A DNA stretch of 64,000 nucleotides from NCBI RefSeq assembly GCF_028553805.1, contig NZ_CP067140.1, positions 1,860,001 through 1,924,000 of the forward strand, written 5' to 3'. This document shows, in pieces, positions 8,858-16,657 of this stretch. Within the stretch, counting starts at the first letter, position 1. Each line of letters starts with the position of its first letter. The notes below the pieces were generated by a model. It was not told where the DNA came from. It did not search any database and was given only the letters and a program-made list of their open reading frames with translations. The DNA comes from Paracoccus saliphilus. GTDB taxonomy: Bacteria; Pseudomonadota; Alphaproteobacteria; Rhodobacterales; Rhodobacteraceae. The position numbers and the translations under genes were made by a program.

Positions 8858-10064
8858 CATTGAACCTTGCGGCATCGAAGAAAACATCCCGGTCGCCTTG
8901 GGTGACCTCATGCTGACCATCCAGTCAGAGGCACAAGAGATCGGTCGGTTGCTTCATCCGGATAGCGCAGCAGAACTTCGTGCGATGATGCGGGTAATGA
9001 ACGCTTACTACTCGAACCTGATTGAAGGCCACAACACACGGCCCGCAGATATCGAGGCAGCACTCGCAGGTCGTATCGAGGAAATCGAGAACCGCCCCTT
9101 GGCCGAAGAAGCTGCAGCCCATGTCCGCGTTCAGGAATGGATCGACATGGAAGCACGCGCAGATCGCCTGCAAGTTCCCTTTTCCGTTGATTTCCTCAGG
9201 GAGATACATCGACGGTTCTATATGGAGATGCCCGAAGAATTTCGCTTCGTCGAACATGCAGGACGCAGGGAGCCCGTTGTGCCTGGTCAGTTTCGATTGG
9301 AGGGACAAGAAGTAGCAGTCGGACGCCACCTACCACCGTCGGCCAGCAGAATCGATGATTTTATGCGCCATTTCGAGACACGCTACTGGGGGTTGACGCG
9401 GGGACGAATCGGACGGCTCCTTTCGATTCCTGCCGCCCATCACCGGTTGAACTATATCCATCCATTTCTCGATGGGAATGGGCGTGTCAGCCGCCTGATG
9501 ACCCACGCCATGATCCAGAAAGCCGAGATCGGAGGCCATGGGCTGTGGTCAATCAGTCGGGGGTTGGCACGGGGGTTACACGAGCCGGGTGAATATATGC
9601 AGAGGATGGATGGGGCGGACCAGCCACGTCGTGGTGACCTTGATGGTCGTGGCAATCTTTCATTGGCCACTTTACAGCAATTCACAGCATGGTTTCTTTC
9701 CATCATGCTGGACCAGATCCGGTTTACGAATGCCATGCTGGATCTCCGCGACCTTCGGTCGCGCTATTCGGCATTGCTTGACGATCTGATGCCGGGACAG
9801 GTCCGATCAAAAATCTTGGTAGAGCACGTGTTGCGCTATGGAGAGATCAGCCGGGGCGACGTGCCGGGCATCGTTGGCGTAAAAGAGCGCGCAGCACGTA
9901 ACGATATTTCGGAACTCCTGAAATCGGGCTTTCTGAAATCCAGCGGTCACAGGGGCATGCTTCGCATCGGTTTTCCCCTTGCCTACCGCGAGCGCCTCTT
10001 TCCAAACTTGTTCACCCATGTCGAAATAACGCCCCCACCACCCCCAGAAATTCCCGTCCTGTAG
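8838..10064 (+). CDS. fic: Fic-family AMP-transferase with HTH domain (class II)
   Basis: A 408-residue Fic protein. Fic domains transfer AMP (or other phosphate-containing groups) to hydroxyl side chains of target proteins. The active-site motif HPFLDGNGR is intact (His208 to Arg216). An inhibitory helix motif (S/T)xxxE(G/N) is present before the Fic core as SNLIEG, residues 59-64; this marks class II, self-inhibited enzymes. The C-terminal region (about residues 320-385) contains a winged helix-turn-helix with DVPGIVGVKERAARNDISEL. The protein ends in a proline run. Class II Fic-HTH proteins are common accessory genes and can act as stand-alone toxin/regulator units. The monocistronic gene has its own promoter with repeat operators. 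Confidence 0.9.
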   Translation: MVETPARIEPCGIEENIPVALGDLMLTIQSEAQEIGRLLHPDSAAELRAMMRVMNAYYSNLIEGHNTRPADIEAALAGRIEEIENRPLAEEAAAHVRVQEWIDMEARADRLQVPFSVDFLREIHRRFYMEMPEEFRFVEHAGRREPVVPGQFRLEGQEVAVGRHLPPSASRIDDFMRHFETRYWGLTRGRIGRLLSIPAAHHRLNYIHPFLDGNGRVSRLMTHAMIQKAEIGGHGLWSISRGLARGLHEPGEYMQRMDGADQPRRGDLDGRGNLSLATLQQFTAWFLSIMLDQIRFTNAMLDLRDLRSRYSALLDDLMPGQVRSKILVEHVLRYGEISRGDVPGIVGVKERAARNDISELLKSGFLKSSGHRGMLRIGFPLAYRERLFPNLFTHVEITPPPPPEIPVL

Positions 10065-10075
10065 GTCACTGGATT

Positions 10076-10262
10076 GTATGCCTCCGGTGAGCGCCGCCTG
10101 AGCAAGTGATTGGATTTCGTTTAAGACCCTGAAGCTATGGCAGACCATAGCTTCATGTCCCGAGTGGAAGTCCTTTCGGTCACGGATACCGGCCGGCGCC
10201 GTCGATGGACGGATGCGGAGAAGATCCGGATCGTGGAGGAGAGTTTCTCGGCGCCGCGGATG
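10076..10262 (+). mobile_element. IS66-family left end and tnpA 5' fragment
   Basis: GTATGCCTCCGGTGAGCGCC at 10076 resembles an IS66 terminal repeat. From 10137 the frame reads MADHSFMSRVEVLSVTDTGR and RRRWTDAEKIRIVEESFSAP, the N-terminus of the IS66 accessory protein TnpA. Homology stops abruptly at about 10262 where a different sequence begins. Relic only. Confidence 0.75.
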
Positions 10263-10263
10263 G

Positions 10264-10528
10264 TTTTGCACACGGGCGATGAACGCGGCCATCAGGCGAT
10301 CGACCAGATTGTCGTCGTCGACCGCGACGAAACCCGCGAGTTCAAAGCTCACCAACCCCTTCCGGGCCTCCGAGATCTTGAGGTCCCGCGCGACATTGGC
10401 TTCAAATTCGGAGAAAGGCTCACCAAGCCGATACCAACGGCTGTAGGTGCGGGCCCAGCCTGCCTGGCGATCGAGAGCGATCAGCCGCGAGGTGGTGATC
10501 GTGCTCGCACCGATCCGGGGATGATCAC
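10264..10528 (-). pseudogene. Fragment of the DUF6634-like gene (second copy at 51.4 kb)
   Basis: The reverse strand encodes HPRIGASTITTSRLIALDRQ and on to about VDRLMAAFIARVQN, about 95% identical at DNA level to 51375-51640, where the gene is complete. Both gene ends are missing here: the 5' side is cut by an IstB fragment and the 3' side by the IS66 fragment. It is therefore a truncated, non-functional copy. Confidence 0.8.
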
Positions 10529-10815
10529 CAGCAATCTGCCTTTTGACGAATGGACCGAGACATTCGGCTCCGAACGCCTCACCGGCGCGCTTCTCGACAG
10601 GCTGACCCACCACGTCAGCATTCTCGAAATGAATGGCCAGAGCTATCGGCTGGCGCAAAGCCGCGCCCGAAAGACCAGCCGAAACCCCTGACAAAAAGGC
10701 GATACGCGCGTTGCCGAACAGCGCTCGGGCTACGCCCTCCCGCTGTTCGGCAACGCGCGCAAACTGGCCTGATTTTGCGCCGCCCAATGGCCGGTTTTTA
10801 CGCCGCCGTTGACAG
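10527..10815 (+). mobile_element. IS21-family istB 3' end and right terminus
   Basis: In frame from 10527 the sequence reads ITSNLPFDEWTETFGSERLT and continues through LTHHVSILEMNGQSYRL to a stop at 10691. This is the conserved C-terminus of the IS21 helper ATPase IstB. It is followed by GC-rich sequence with two short related blocks (GATTTTGCGCCGCC and GGTTTTTACGCCGCC), typical of an IS21 right end. The istA gene and the ATPase core are absent. Confidence 0.8.
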
Positions 10816-11010
10816 CGTGTTGAGTGATTCACACTGGTCATGAGCAAAAGAGACAAGCAATATTTCTGACTGAGCACGCAACAGATGCGGCGTATTCAAC
10901 CGTTCGTCAGAAAACAGTCCCCAGACTGTTTTCTGACGCTTCACATATGTCGCGACACGATTCGAGCGATGCGGTGATATCCTTCCTGAACGCCATCATC
11001 CTGGCCGCAA
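10692..11010. other. Spacer after the IS mosaic
   Basis: It holds the IS21 right end, a perfect 15-bp inverted repeat at 10905-10938 and the beginning of a possible 27-codon membrane peptide. Nothing else was recognised. Confidence 0.4.
10905..10938. repeat. Perfect 15-bp inverted repeat with 4-base loop
   Basis: CGTCAGAAAACAGTC at 10905-10919 and its exact complement at 10924-10938 are separated by CCCA. It could be a terminator-like hairpin or two head-to-head mobile-element ends. No T-run follows. Confidence 0.7.
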
Positions 11011-11030
11011 TCATGATCTTCTGGATCTAA
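10947..11030 (+). CDS. Possible 27-residue single-span membrane peptide
   Basis: ATG 10947 opens MSRHDSSDAVISFLNAIILA and ends AIMIFWI before TAA. A charged start and one hydrophobic helix fit a small membrane peptide. There is no clear ribosome site, and its end overlaps the end of the convergent methyltransferase gene by 20 bases. It could be chance. Confidence 0.25.
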   Translation: MSRHDSSDAVISFLNAIILAAIMIFWI

Positions 11031-11649
11031 AATTTATAGGGGTGGAGCCTAAGTAGGTGGTATTCTCAAGAACCATGAAGCTCCATCGAACATCATTTCG
11101 ACCGAGCATGTCCTCGCGCTCAACATTGAGGACGGAACGGAGACCGAAAGAGCTTGCCAACAACGTGGTTTCCGCCGCCGAAACCGCGAACATTTTTCGG
11201 CCATGTGGCACCGGACCATGTCGCAGGGACATGCTGACTCTTCCGCCTGGCTTGAGCAAACCGGCTATCGATGCCATGCTGTCGTATCGCTCAGCTTCGT
11301 TCAGGTGCATCCAGACCGCCGTCAAGAGAATAAGGTCAAAGGGCGCGTGATGCGCATGAATGTTCGTAAGATGCGGAAGTTGGTCATCAACCCAGTTGAT
11401 CGCTTTTCCCGCGTGAATTCGCATCCCTTCCTGTCGTAACTCGGCTGTAGGTTCGACGGCTACAACTGTATTCCCGTCAGCGGCAAGTGCAGCTGCATCG
11501 CGACCAGACCCGGCACCAACGTCAAGGACACGAAAGGGAGATTGAGGAAATAAGTGAAGGACATCTCGGTGTATGTCGAAGAACGTGATGCTTTCATACT
11601 GTTCCGCCAGCTTCTTCGCATTATGACCATAGCCCATCATACCCGTCAT
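11011..11649 (-). CDS. Class I SAM-dependent methyltransferase
   Basis: About 212 residues from ATG 11649; an alternative ATG lies at 11676. The SAM-binding motif I is VLDVGAGSGRDAAALA, followed by the acidic VVAVEPT strand, FDLILLTAVWMHL (motif II) and LLKPGGRVSMSL (motif III). The substrate is not predictable. The protein contains no cysteine at all, so it is not the arsenite methyltransferase ArsM despite the arsenic-rich neighbourhood. It follows the His-rich metal-binding gene on the same strand after about 120 bases. Confidence 0.8.
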   Translation of the reverse strand: MTGMMGYGHNAKKLAEQYESITFFDIHRDVLHLFPQSPFRVLDVGAGSGRDAAALAADGNTVVAVEPTAELRQEGMRIHAGKAINWVDDQLPHLTNIHAHHAPFDLILLTAVWMHLNEAERYDSMASIAGLLKPGGRVSMSLRHGPVPHGRKMFAVSAAETTLLASSFGLRSVLNVEREDMLGRNDVRWSFMVLENTTYLGSTPINFRSRRS

Positions 11650-11771
11650 CGTCTCACTCGCATTTCGGCCTGCCATATCACCTTGTGCTCGGTTTCGAGA
11701 GAAGCTCACACGTTATGCGCTTCAATCAGGACAACACCACGGTATCGGAACCACCAAATCTCGTCCATCGG

Positions 11772-12266
11772 CTAGTGTTGATGGCCCATGTGGCTGTGCT
11801 GTATCGCCGTGGCGGAATGCACTTCGACTACGATTTCCAGTTGCGGGCCGGCCAGATTCAGTGTCACCGGGAACGTGTCATGTTCCTCGAGTCGCTGCGT
11901 CAGACCTTTCAACTGGATGGCCAACTCATTCGGGGCGAATGTCATCCTGGTTCCCGGCGCGATTGGCATCTGCTGGATTGGTTCGAACCGCAGTTTGCCA
12001 CCACTGTTCGACAGGCCCACGATGCGGGCAGACGACGCGATATCTGTGCTGGCGCTGGTCAGGGTCACTGGCTCGTCTGAGGTGTTTTCCAGGTCCAGAT
12101 AGACCATCGCCTCGGAGGCGGCGGTCGCGTTCACCCAAGCATGGACAGCTCGGATACCGGCAGCCTCGGCAACATGTTCGTGTTCGTCTTGGTCATGGCG
12201 ATGATCGTCATGCGCCAGCGCGGGCGCCGACAGTATGATCAGGGTCAGCAGGGTGGTGCGGAGCAT
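11772..12266 (-). CDS. His-rich PCu(A)C-like periplasmic protein with altered metal site
   Basis: 164 residues with a signal peptide (cleavage after ALA near residue 18), then a His/Asp-rich tract HDDHRHDQDEHEH and a His-rich C-terminus HSHMGHQH. The middle (VHAWVNATAASEAMVYLDLE, FEPIQQMPIAPGTRMTF, AIQLKGLTQ) matches the PCu(A)C beta-sandwich. PCu(A)C proteins normally bind Cu(I) through a His-Met...His-x-Met set. Here the H-E/M segment reads ARIVGLS and the HVML position reads LAIQ, so the classical copper ligands are not seen. The tails may hold the metal instead, perhaps zinc. It is the last gene of a five-gene minus-strand run with an FtsX-type permease, an ABC ATPase and a CxxC protein. 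Confidence 0.75.
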   Translation of the reverse strand: MLRTTLLTLIILSAPALAHDDHRHDQDEHEHVAEAAGIRAVHAWVNATAASEAMVYLDLENTSDEPVTLTSASTDIASSARIVGLSNSGGKLRFEPIQQMPIAPGTRMTFAPNELAIQLKGLTQRLEEHDTFPVTLNLAGPQLEIVVEVHSATAIQHSHMGHQH

Positions 12267-12283
12267 CGGGATACCTTTTGGGA

Positions 12284-13612
12284 TTAGTTACGTAGATCGG
12301 CCACGACAGGTCGTGAGAGGGCGATGGCGGCAGGGATCAGCGCCAGAAGGACGGTGACGCTGACAAAGGCCGCGACAAGTTGGAATTCGGACCAAGAGAG
12401 GGTTGCGTTCACCAGTATGTCGGTGCGAGCGGTCACGATTCGTGAGATGACCGCGGCGGCGACAAAGCCCACAGCGATCCCCGCCGCCGCGCCAAGGAAG
12501 ATCAGCGTGGCAGTATAGGACCAGACGATGGCAAAGACGAACCGCGCCGGAGCGCCAAGCGCACGCAGGAGGGCTAAGCGGCGCGCAAAGAGCCGTGTCA
12601 GCGTGACCAACCCGACCATCATGCCGATGGTGACCAGGATCTGCGTGACAATGGCCATGAGACTCATGACCTGTCGCACGTCGCCCATCACAGAATGCAG
12701 GCTGGCAAGGATCGAGCCGGGGAAGAAAGCCATTGTCTCGGCGGTCGTGAACTCGGCGCGCAGGGCATAATTGGCGTAAAGCTGCTCGGCCGAGACGAGG
12801 ATCGCAGGCGTGCCGGGAAAATAGCCGGGATCGAAGGGCGGGCCAAGCTGATCCGCGTTGTCAGGCGCGTGGCCGGTGGGCAGGACGTGGATCTCCCATA
12901 CGGATTCGACGGGCACGACAATGGCCCGGTCCCAAGGGGAGCCCGTGGGCTGCATCCGGCCCACAACCCGGTATTCTGCGCCACCATGGGCATCATGTTC
13001 GGCGGCATCGCCCACGCCGTGCGCTGGCTCGAAAACGTCACCGACTGACAGATCGACGCGGGCGCCGACGACAGCGCCCCAATAATTGTCGAAGAGCCGG
13101 CCCTCAGCCAATTGCGGCGACATATGGGTGACGAACTCGGCGGTTGAGCCAACGATGGGATGCGAGTTGTAGCTGTCGCCAAAGGCGATCGGTGCGGCCA
13201 GCGACACATTCTCGGCGCTGGCTACGTGGTCATAGACCTCGCCGGAGAGCAGGGGCACGTCCGAAGGGCGCAGATAGACAGCGGCAAACAGCATCGTGAT
13301 CTCGCTGCCCGGTGCGGCGACGATCAGATCAAACGGATCGGCGGCGCGGGCCGTGCCTTGACGCAGCCCGCGTTCCTGCGCGATCAGTGCAACCCCGATG
13401 CCGATGGAAACGGCGATTAGCGACATGAAGATCAGGTTCGTCCAGCGGAAGCGCCACAGCATCGCCCGGACCAGCATGTAGGGGCGAAATCCGGCCAGCA
13501 CAAACGCGCCGACAATTAACGCGGGCAACAGAAGTGCGAATAGCACAGCGATATCCTGCCAAAGGACCGGCATCCATTCGACGGCGCGGAACAGGGGGGC
13601 AAGCGGGCTCAT
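12284..13612 (-). CDS. FtsX/MacB-type ABC transporter permease
   Basis: 442 residues. Membrane segments lie near the N-terminus (two, about residues 18-75), followed by a large periplasmic domain (about 95-310) and three to four C-terminal segments in a FtsX-like arrangement (VTQILVTIGMMVGLVTLTRL... LLALIPAAIAL). The start ATG 13612 overlaps the stop of the ATPase gene (ATGA), showing coupling. Permeases of this class act as dimers with a LolD/MacB-type ATPase and move or release envelope substrates rather than acting as classic importers. The periplasmic loop contains GVGDAAEHDAHGGAEY, a possible metal contact. Confidence 0.85.
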   Translation of the reverse strand: MSPLAPLFRAVEWMPVLWQDIAVLFALLLPALIVGAFVLAGFRPYMLVRAMLWRFRWTNLIFMSLIAVSIGIGVALIAQERGLRQGTARAADPFDLIVAAPGSEITMLFAAVYLRPSDVPLLSGEVYDHVASAENVSLAAPIAFGDSYNSHPIVGSTAEFVTHMSPQLAEGRLFDNYWGAVVGARVDLSVGDVFEPAHGVGDAAEHDAHGGAEYRVVGRMQPTGSPWDRAIVVPVESVWEIHVLPTGHAPDNADQLGPPFDPGYFPGTPAILVSAEQLYANYALRAEFTTAETMAFFPGSILASLHSVMGDVRQVMSLMAIVTQILVTIGMMVGLVTLTRLFARRLALLRALGAPARFVFAIVWSYTATLIFLGAAAGIAVGFVAAAVISRIVTARTDILVNATLSWSEFQLVAAFVSVTVLLALIPAAIALSRPVVADLRN

Positions 13613-14289
13613 GCGGCGGCCCTGTCCTGACTGATACGCCCGTCCACAATGTCGATGACACGATCCATGCACGCATGGAGCGCCGGATCGTGGCTGACGG
13701 CTATCAGGGTCTTTCCTTCCTCGCGCACCAACCCTAGAAGATCGTCTGTCAGCCGGTCCGCCGCTGTGCGATCAAGACTGGCGGTGGGCTCATCCGCCAG
13801 GATGATAGCCGGATCGCCGGCCAGCGCGCGGGCTACTGCGACGCGCTGACGCTCGCCGCCCGAAAAGCTGTCCACGGTGCGCGCTCCGTGGGTGATGCCG
13901 AGCTTTTGCAGCAGCACATCGGCACGGCCGCGGATGCCGCGCTGGCGGGTGCGGCTGGCATAGGCGCCGGGCAGGGCGGCGTTAGCGGCGGCCGACAGTT
14001 CCTCGAATAGCAGGAAGTCCTGGAAAATCAGCCCCATCCTCTGGCGGCGAAATCGGGCACGGGCAGGGGCTGACATGGCCAGCAAATCATCATCGCCCCA
14101 GGTGACACGGCCTGACATGGCTTCGATCAGGCCGGCAATCGTTAAGAGAAAGGTCGATTTGCCAGCGCCCGAGGGGCCGCGCAGACCGATGCAGGTGCCG
14201 GGTGCGAAGTCCAGCGCCTCCACGTCCAGAAGGATGCGCCCTGAGGGGGCCGAGACGCGCAATCCAGAGATGCTCAGGCCAAGAGTCAT
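13609..14289 (-). CDS. ABC transporter ATP-binding protein (LolD/MacB type)
   Basis: 226 residues from ATG 14289. Walker A is GPSGAGKST, the Q-loop is in GLIFQDFLLFEEL, the signature is SFSGGERQRVAVARAL, Walker B is [13 protein letters not shown] and the switch His is in IAVSHD. It energises the permease encoded just downstream, whose start overlaps this stop. The gap to the upstream CxxC-protein gene is four bases. Confidence 0.9.
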   Translation of the reverse strand: MTLGLSISGLRVSAPSGRILLDVEALDFAPGTCIGLRGPSGAGKSTFLLTIAGLIEAMSGRVTWGDDDLLAMSAPARARFRRQRMGLIFQDFLLFEELSAAANAALPGAYASRTRQRGIRGRADVLLQKLGITHGARTVDSFSGGERQRVAVARALAGDPAIILADEPTASLDRTAADRLTDDLLGLVREEGKTLIAVSHDPALHACMDRVIDIVDGRISQDRAAA

Positions 14290-14293
14290 GAGG

Positions 14294-14725
14294 TCAGGCG
14301 CGCACTTGCACGGCATCGACGATGCGGACGCGGCTGACGAAGCCCAGTTCGGGGTCCGTATGGGTGCCCAGTTCAAGTGTCCCGCGGGTGACGATCTTGA
14401 CGTTGAAGGGAATCACGTCGACGATGCGCTGGGCATAGACGGCCAGGATATCGTTCGGCCATTCGGCTTCGGACGAGCAGAAAGGGCAGACGGCCATCGG
14501 GCGGTTCGTTAGCACATAAAAGTTACTTTCGGCCTTCAGCGGGGGTGCCATAAACCCCTCGATGGCGACGCGCTTGCCCTCGTTCGAGGTGGCGAACTCG
14601 GTGAAGCTCATGTCCTTGTTATAGAGCTCGCGCAGCCGGACCTGCGGCTCATCTGCAAAAGCGCGGGTTGTCAGGGTGGGCGCGGCCAGGGCGAGGGCAA
14701 GAAAATTGCGTCGTTGCATCGTCAT
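14294..14725 (-). CDS. Exported CxxC protein of the ABC operon (DUF3299-like)
   Basis: 143 residues from ATG 14725. The N-terminus MTMQRRNFLALALAAPTLTT ending at AFA is a Tat-like or Sec signal. The mature part has KRVAIEGFMAPPLKAESNFY, a CPFC pair and a strand-rich OB-like C-terminus. It resembles DUF3299-type proteins found beside ABC transporters of the zinc-related zrg type. Its role is unknown; the CxxC could bind metal or act in redox. The family call is from memory and moderate. Confidence 0.55.
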   Translation of the reverse strand: MTMQRRNFLALALAAPTLTTRAFADEPQVRLRELYNKDMSFTEFATSNEGKRVAIEGFMAPPLKAESNFYVLTNRPMAVCPFCSSEAEWPNDILAVYAQRIVDVIPFNVKIVTRGTLELGTHTDPELGFVSRVRIVDAVQVRA

Positions 14726-14786
14726 TCTCCGTTCAGCTGATACAGGTCGCATAGTAGTTGCCGGTCTTGCCTGTGTTGCAGCCATG

Positions 14787-14815
14787 CGAAAGGTCCAGGT
14801 TCCCCGGACCTTTCG
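14787..14815. terminator. Perfect 10-bp stem between phoA and the ABC operon
   Basis: CGAAAGGTCC at 14787-14796 pairs exactly with GGACCTTTCG at 14806-14815 across a 9-base loop. It lies just after the phoA stop on the minus strand. No T-run follows, so termination may be partial or factor-assisted. Confidence 0.5.
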
Positions 14816-14833
14816 TGTTCATGTGATTGGTCG

Positions 14834-16321
14834 TTACTCAGTCTGGCCGAAGACTGCGTGATTCATCACGTGGAAGATGGCTTCCTGATCCATCGTGCCA
14901 CCGAACAAATGCGCCCAGGGGCCCTGCGCCCACAGTGCCACATCTACACCCGAATGGCTTTCCGACGAGGCAGGGATAAGTGCCTGCTGCAGGTAGTCAG
15001 GGTCCAGCACCTCTTCCTGCGTAAGATCGGGACGGGAACCGCTGAATGTGCCGTCTTCCTGCTCGATCAGGATCGAGCCGGGGCCGTTGCCGAAGGTAAC
15101 GACGGTGAATGGCTTGTTGTCGCTGCCCATCACCAACTCGTCCGAATGCGCGACCTGACCCGAAGCGATGTCATGGCAAAGCCCGGTGATCGGCGTGCCG
15201 CGGCCGCAATATCCATTGAAGACGATGGCATGTTCGTGATCGGCGGTAACGATGATCAGCGTTTCTTCCGGGTCGGTCGTGTCGATGGCGGTCTGGATCG
15301 CCTCGACGAAGGCCACGCCGTCGGTGAAGGTGCGGTGCGCGTTGCCGTCATGGTTGGCGTGATCGACGCGGCCAGCCTCGACCTCCAGATAGAAGCCATC
15401 CTCGTTCTTGCCCAGGTATTCGATGGCCTTGCCGGTCATGTCGGCCAGCGACAACTCACTTTCTGGGCGGTCATGTTCATAGGCCATATGGCTGCCGGCA
15501 AAGAGACCAATTACCGGCGCATCGATCGTCAGATCGATGGCGTTTGCCTCTTCCATGCTGGTGGCGACCGAAACGTCCAGATCACGGGCCCGGGCGATCA
15601 GGTCCACGTCGTCTGATCGACTTCCGATCAGGCCATTGCCGATATCTGCCCCCTCGGGAGCGAAGGCCCGGGCGCCGCCGCCCATGACGAAGTCGACGGT
15701 GCCGGCCTCGACCGCGTCAATCATCTGAGTGGCGATGTCGCTGCAACCCTCGGGAGCTTCGGCCTCCCAGTTACGGCTTTGCGTCTTGGCATAGGCGGCG
15801 GCGGGGGTGGCGTGAGTGACACGCGCGGTCGAGATGACGCCGACCGACTTACCCTCTTCGGACACCATCTCGGCGAAGGTCGTCAAGGGCGTGCCGGTGC
15901 CGCATTGATCAACCAGAACGTCTTCGGTCATATTGATGGTATTGAAGACCTGCTTGACGCCGGTGTTGAACGCGCCGGCGGTCGGTGCAGAGTCCGGGGT
16001 CTGGGCGTTAATGTTGTAGGTCTTGATCAGCGATGAATGCGGGAACAGGTCATGGGGCAGGTTGTATTCCTCACCCAGCCCGCCTTCCTGTTGGCCCTTG
16101 TAAAGGCGGATGCCATAATTGGTGCCCACGCCCATGCCGTCGGCGACGAAGAGGATGACATTCCTAGCCTTGTTCGTGTTCGGCTGCAGTGCCACGCGCT
16201 CGGCGATCAGGTCCCTGCCTGCTGTAAAATACTCACTTTGCTCCTGCGGCAGAACCTGAGACCAGGCCGTGCCGGTGCAGAGCGCCATGGCGATGGAAGA
16301 TGTAAGAGTTAGACGAAACAT
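14834..16321 (-). CDS. phoA: Alkaline phosphatase (PhoA family)
   Basis: 495 residues with a Sec signal peptide (cleaved after about AWS, residue 21), so periplasmic. It releases phosphate from phosphomonoesters using two Zn and one Mg. The first metal-binding Asp61 is in FVADGMG and the nucleophile Ser111 in TPDSAPTAGA (usual form DSAxTATA). Further ligand motifs are EAGRVDHANHDGN, TADHEH and a late SESHSGVDV. The gene is single, divergent from the Na/Pi symporter, and preceded by a Pho-box-like repeat. Its zinc need may explain the neighbouring metal-type ABC operon (inference). Confidence 0.95.
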   Translation of the reverse strand: MFRLTLTSSIAMALCTGTAWSQVLPQEQSEYFTAGRDLIAERVALQPNTNKARNVILFVADGMGVGTNYGIRLYKGQQEGGLGEEYNLPHDLFPHSSLIKTYNINAQTPDSAPTAGAFNTGVKQVFNTINMTEDVLVDQCGTGTPLTTFAEMVSEEGKSVGVISTARVTHATPAAAYAKTQSRNWEAEAPEGCSDIATQMIDAVEAGTVDFVMGGGARAFAPEGADIGNGLIGSRSDDVDLIARARDLDVSVATSMEEANAIDLTIDAPVIGLFAGSHMAYEHDRPESELSLADMTGKAIEYLGKNEDGFYLEVEAGRVDHANHDGNAHRTFTDGVAFVEAIQTAIDTTDPEETLIIVTADHEHAIVFNGYCGRGTPITGLCHDIASGQVAHSDELVMGSDNKPFTVVTFGNGPGSILIEQEDGTFSGSRPDLTQEEVLDPDYLQQALIPASSESHSGVDVALWAQGPWAHLFGGTMDQEAIFHVMNHAVFGQTE

Positions 16322-16386
16322 ATAAGCCCCCAGTTTGATATGGGGCGATGACTAGTCCGCGAGATTATCATTTCTGCGACAACCTG

Positions 16387-16402
16387 ATGGCCCTTGTGTG
16401 AC
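16387..16402 (-). promoter_or_regulatory. Pho-box-like repeat upstream of phoA
   Basis: On the minus strand GTCAC and GCCAT start 11 bases apart, close to the PhoB repeat GTCAT-N6-GTCAT. It lies 66-81 bases before the phoA start. Confidence 0.45.
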
Positions 16403-16597
16403 GCTTTGTGAATCGTCGTGGTAACTCCGTCCATGAGTTGGGCTACTATATGGCCGACAATGACTTTCCCGAGCGCATTGCCCCTGCAAGCAAGACGTTA
16501 TTCTTGCGTTTTCGTGATCCATTTCACGATTGCATCTTGGCTCGGTTGATGACGCAGCTACCCCCTCCCGACGGCACCACACCATGAAACGAGGCCC

Positions 16598-16613
16598 GTC
16601 ACACCATCGTCAT
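16598..16613 (+). promoter_or_regulatory. Pho-box-like repeat upstream of the Na/Pi symporter
   Basis: GTCAC at 16598 and GTCAT at 16609 lie exactly 11 bases apart on the plus strand, 45 bases before the chosen ATG. This matches the PhoB half-site and spacing. Confidence 0.6.
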
Positions 16614-16657
16614 TGTTCGCCCCTAGCGTGAAACGGCACAAGCTAGGCGAGGGAACA

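Larger units (their letters stand above)
16322..16657. other. Divergent phoA / symporter control region
   Basis: 336 bases without a gene. Two Pho-box-like repeats face the two divergent genes: 16387-16402 for phoA and 16598-16613 for the symporter. No other structure was recognised. Confidence 0.6.

Noticed and set aside
11011..11649. Arsenite methyltransferase ArsM
   Set aside because: The methyltransferase has no cysteine and is too short for ArsM.
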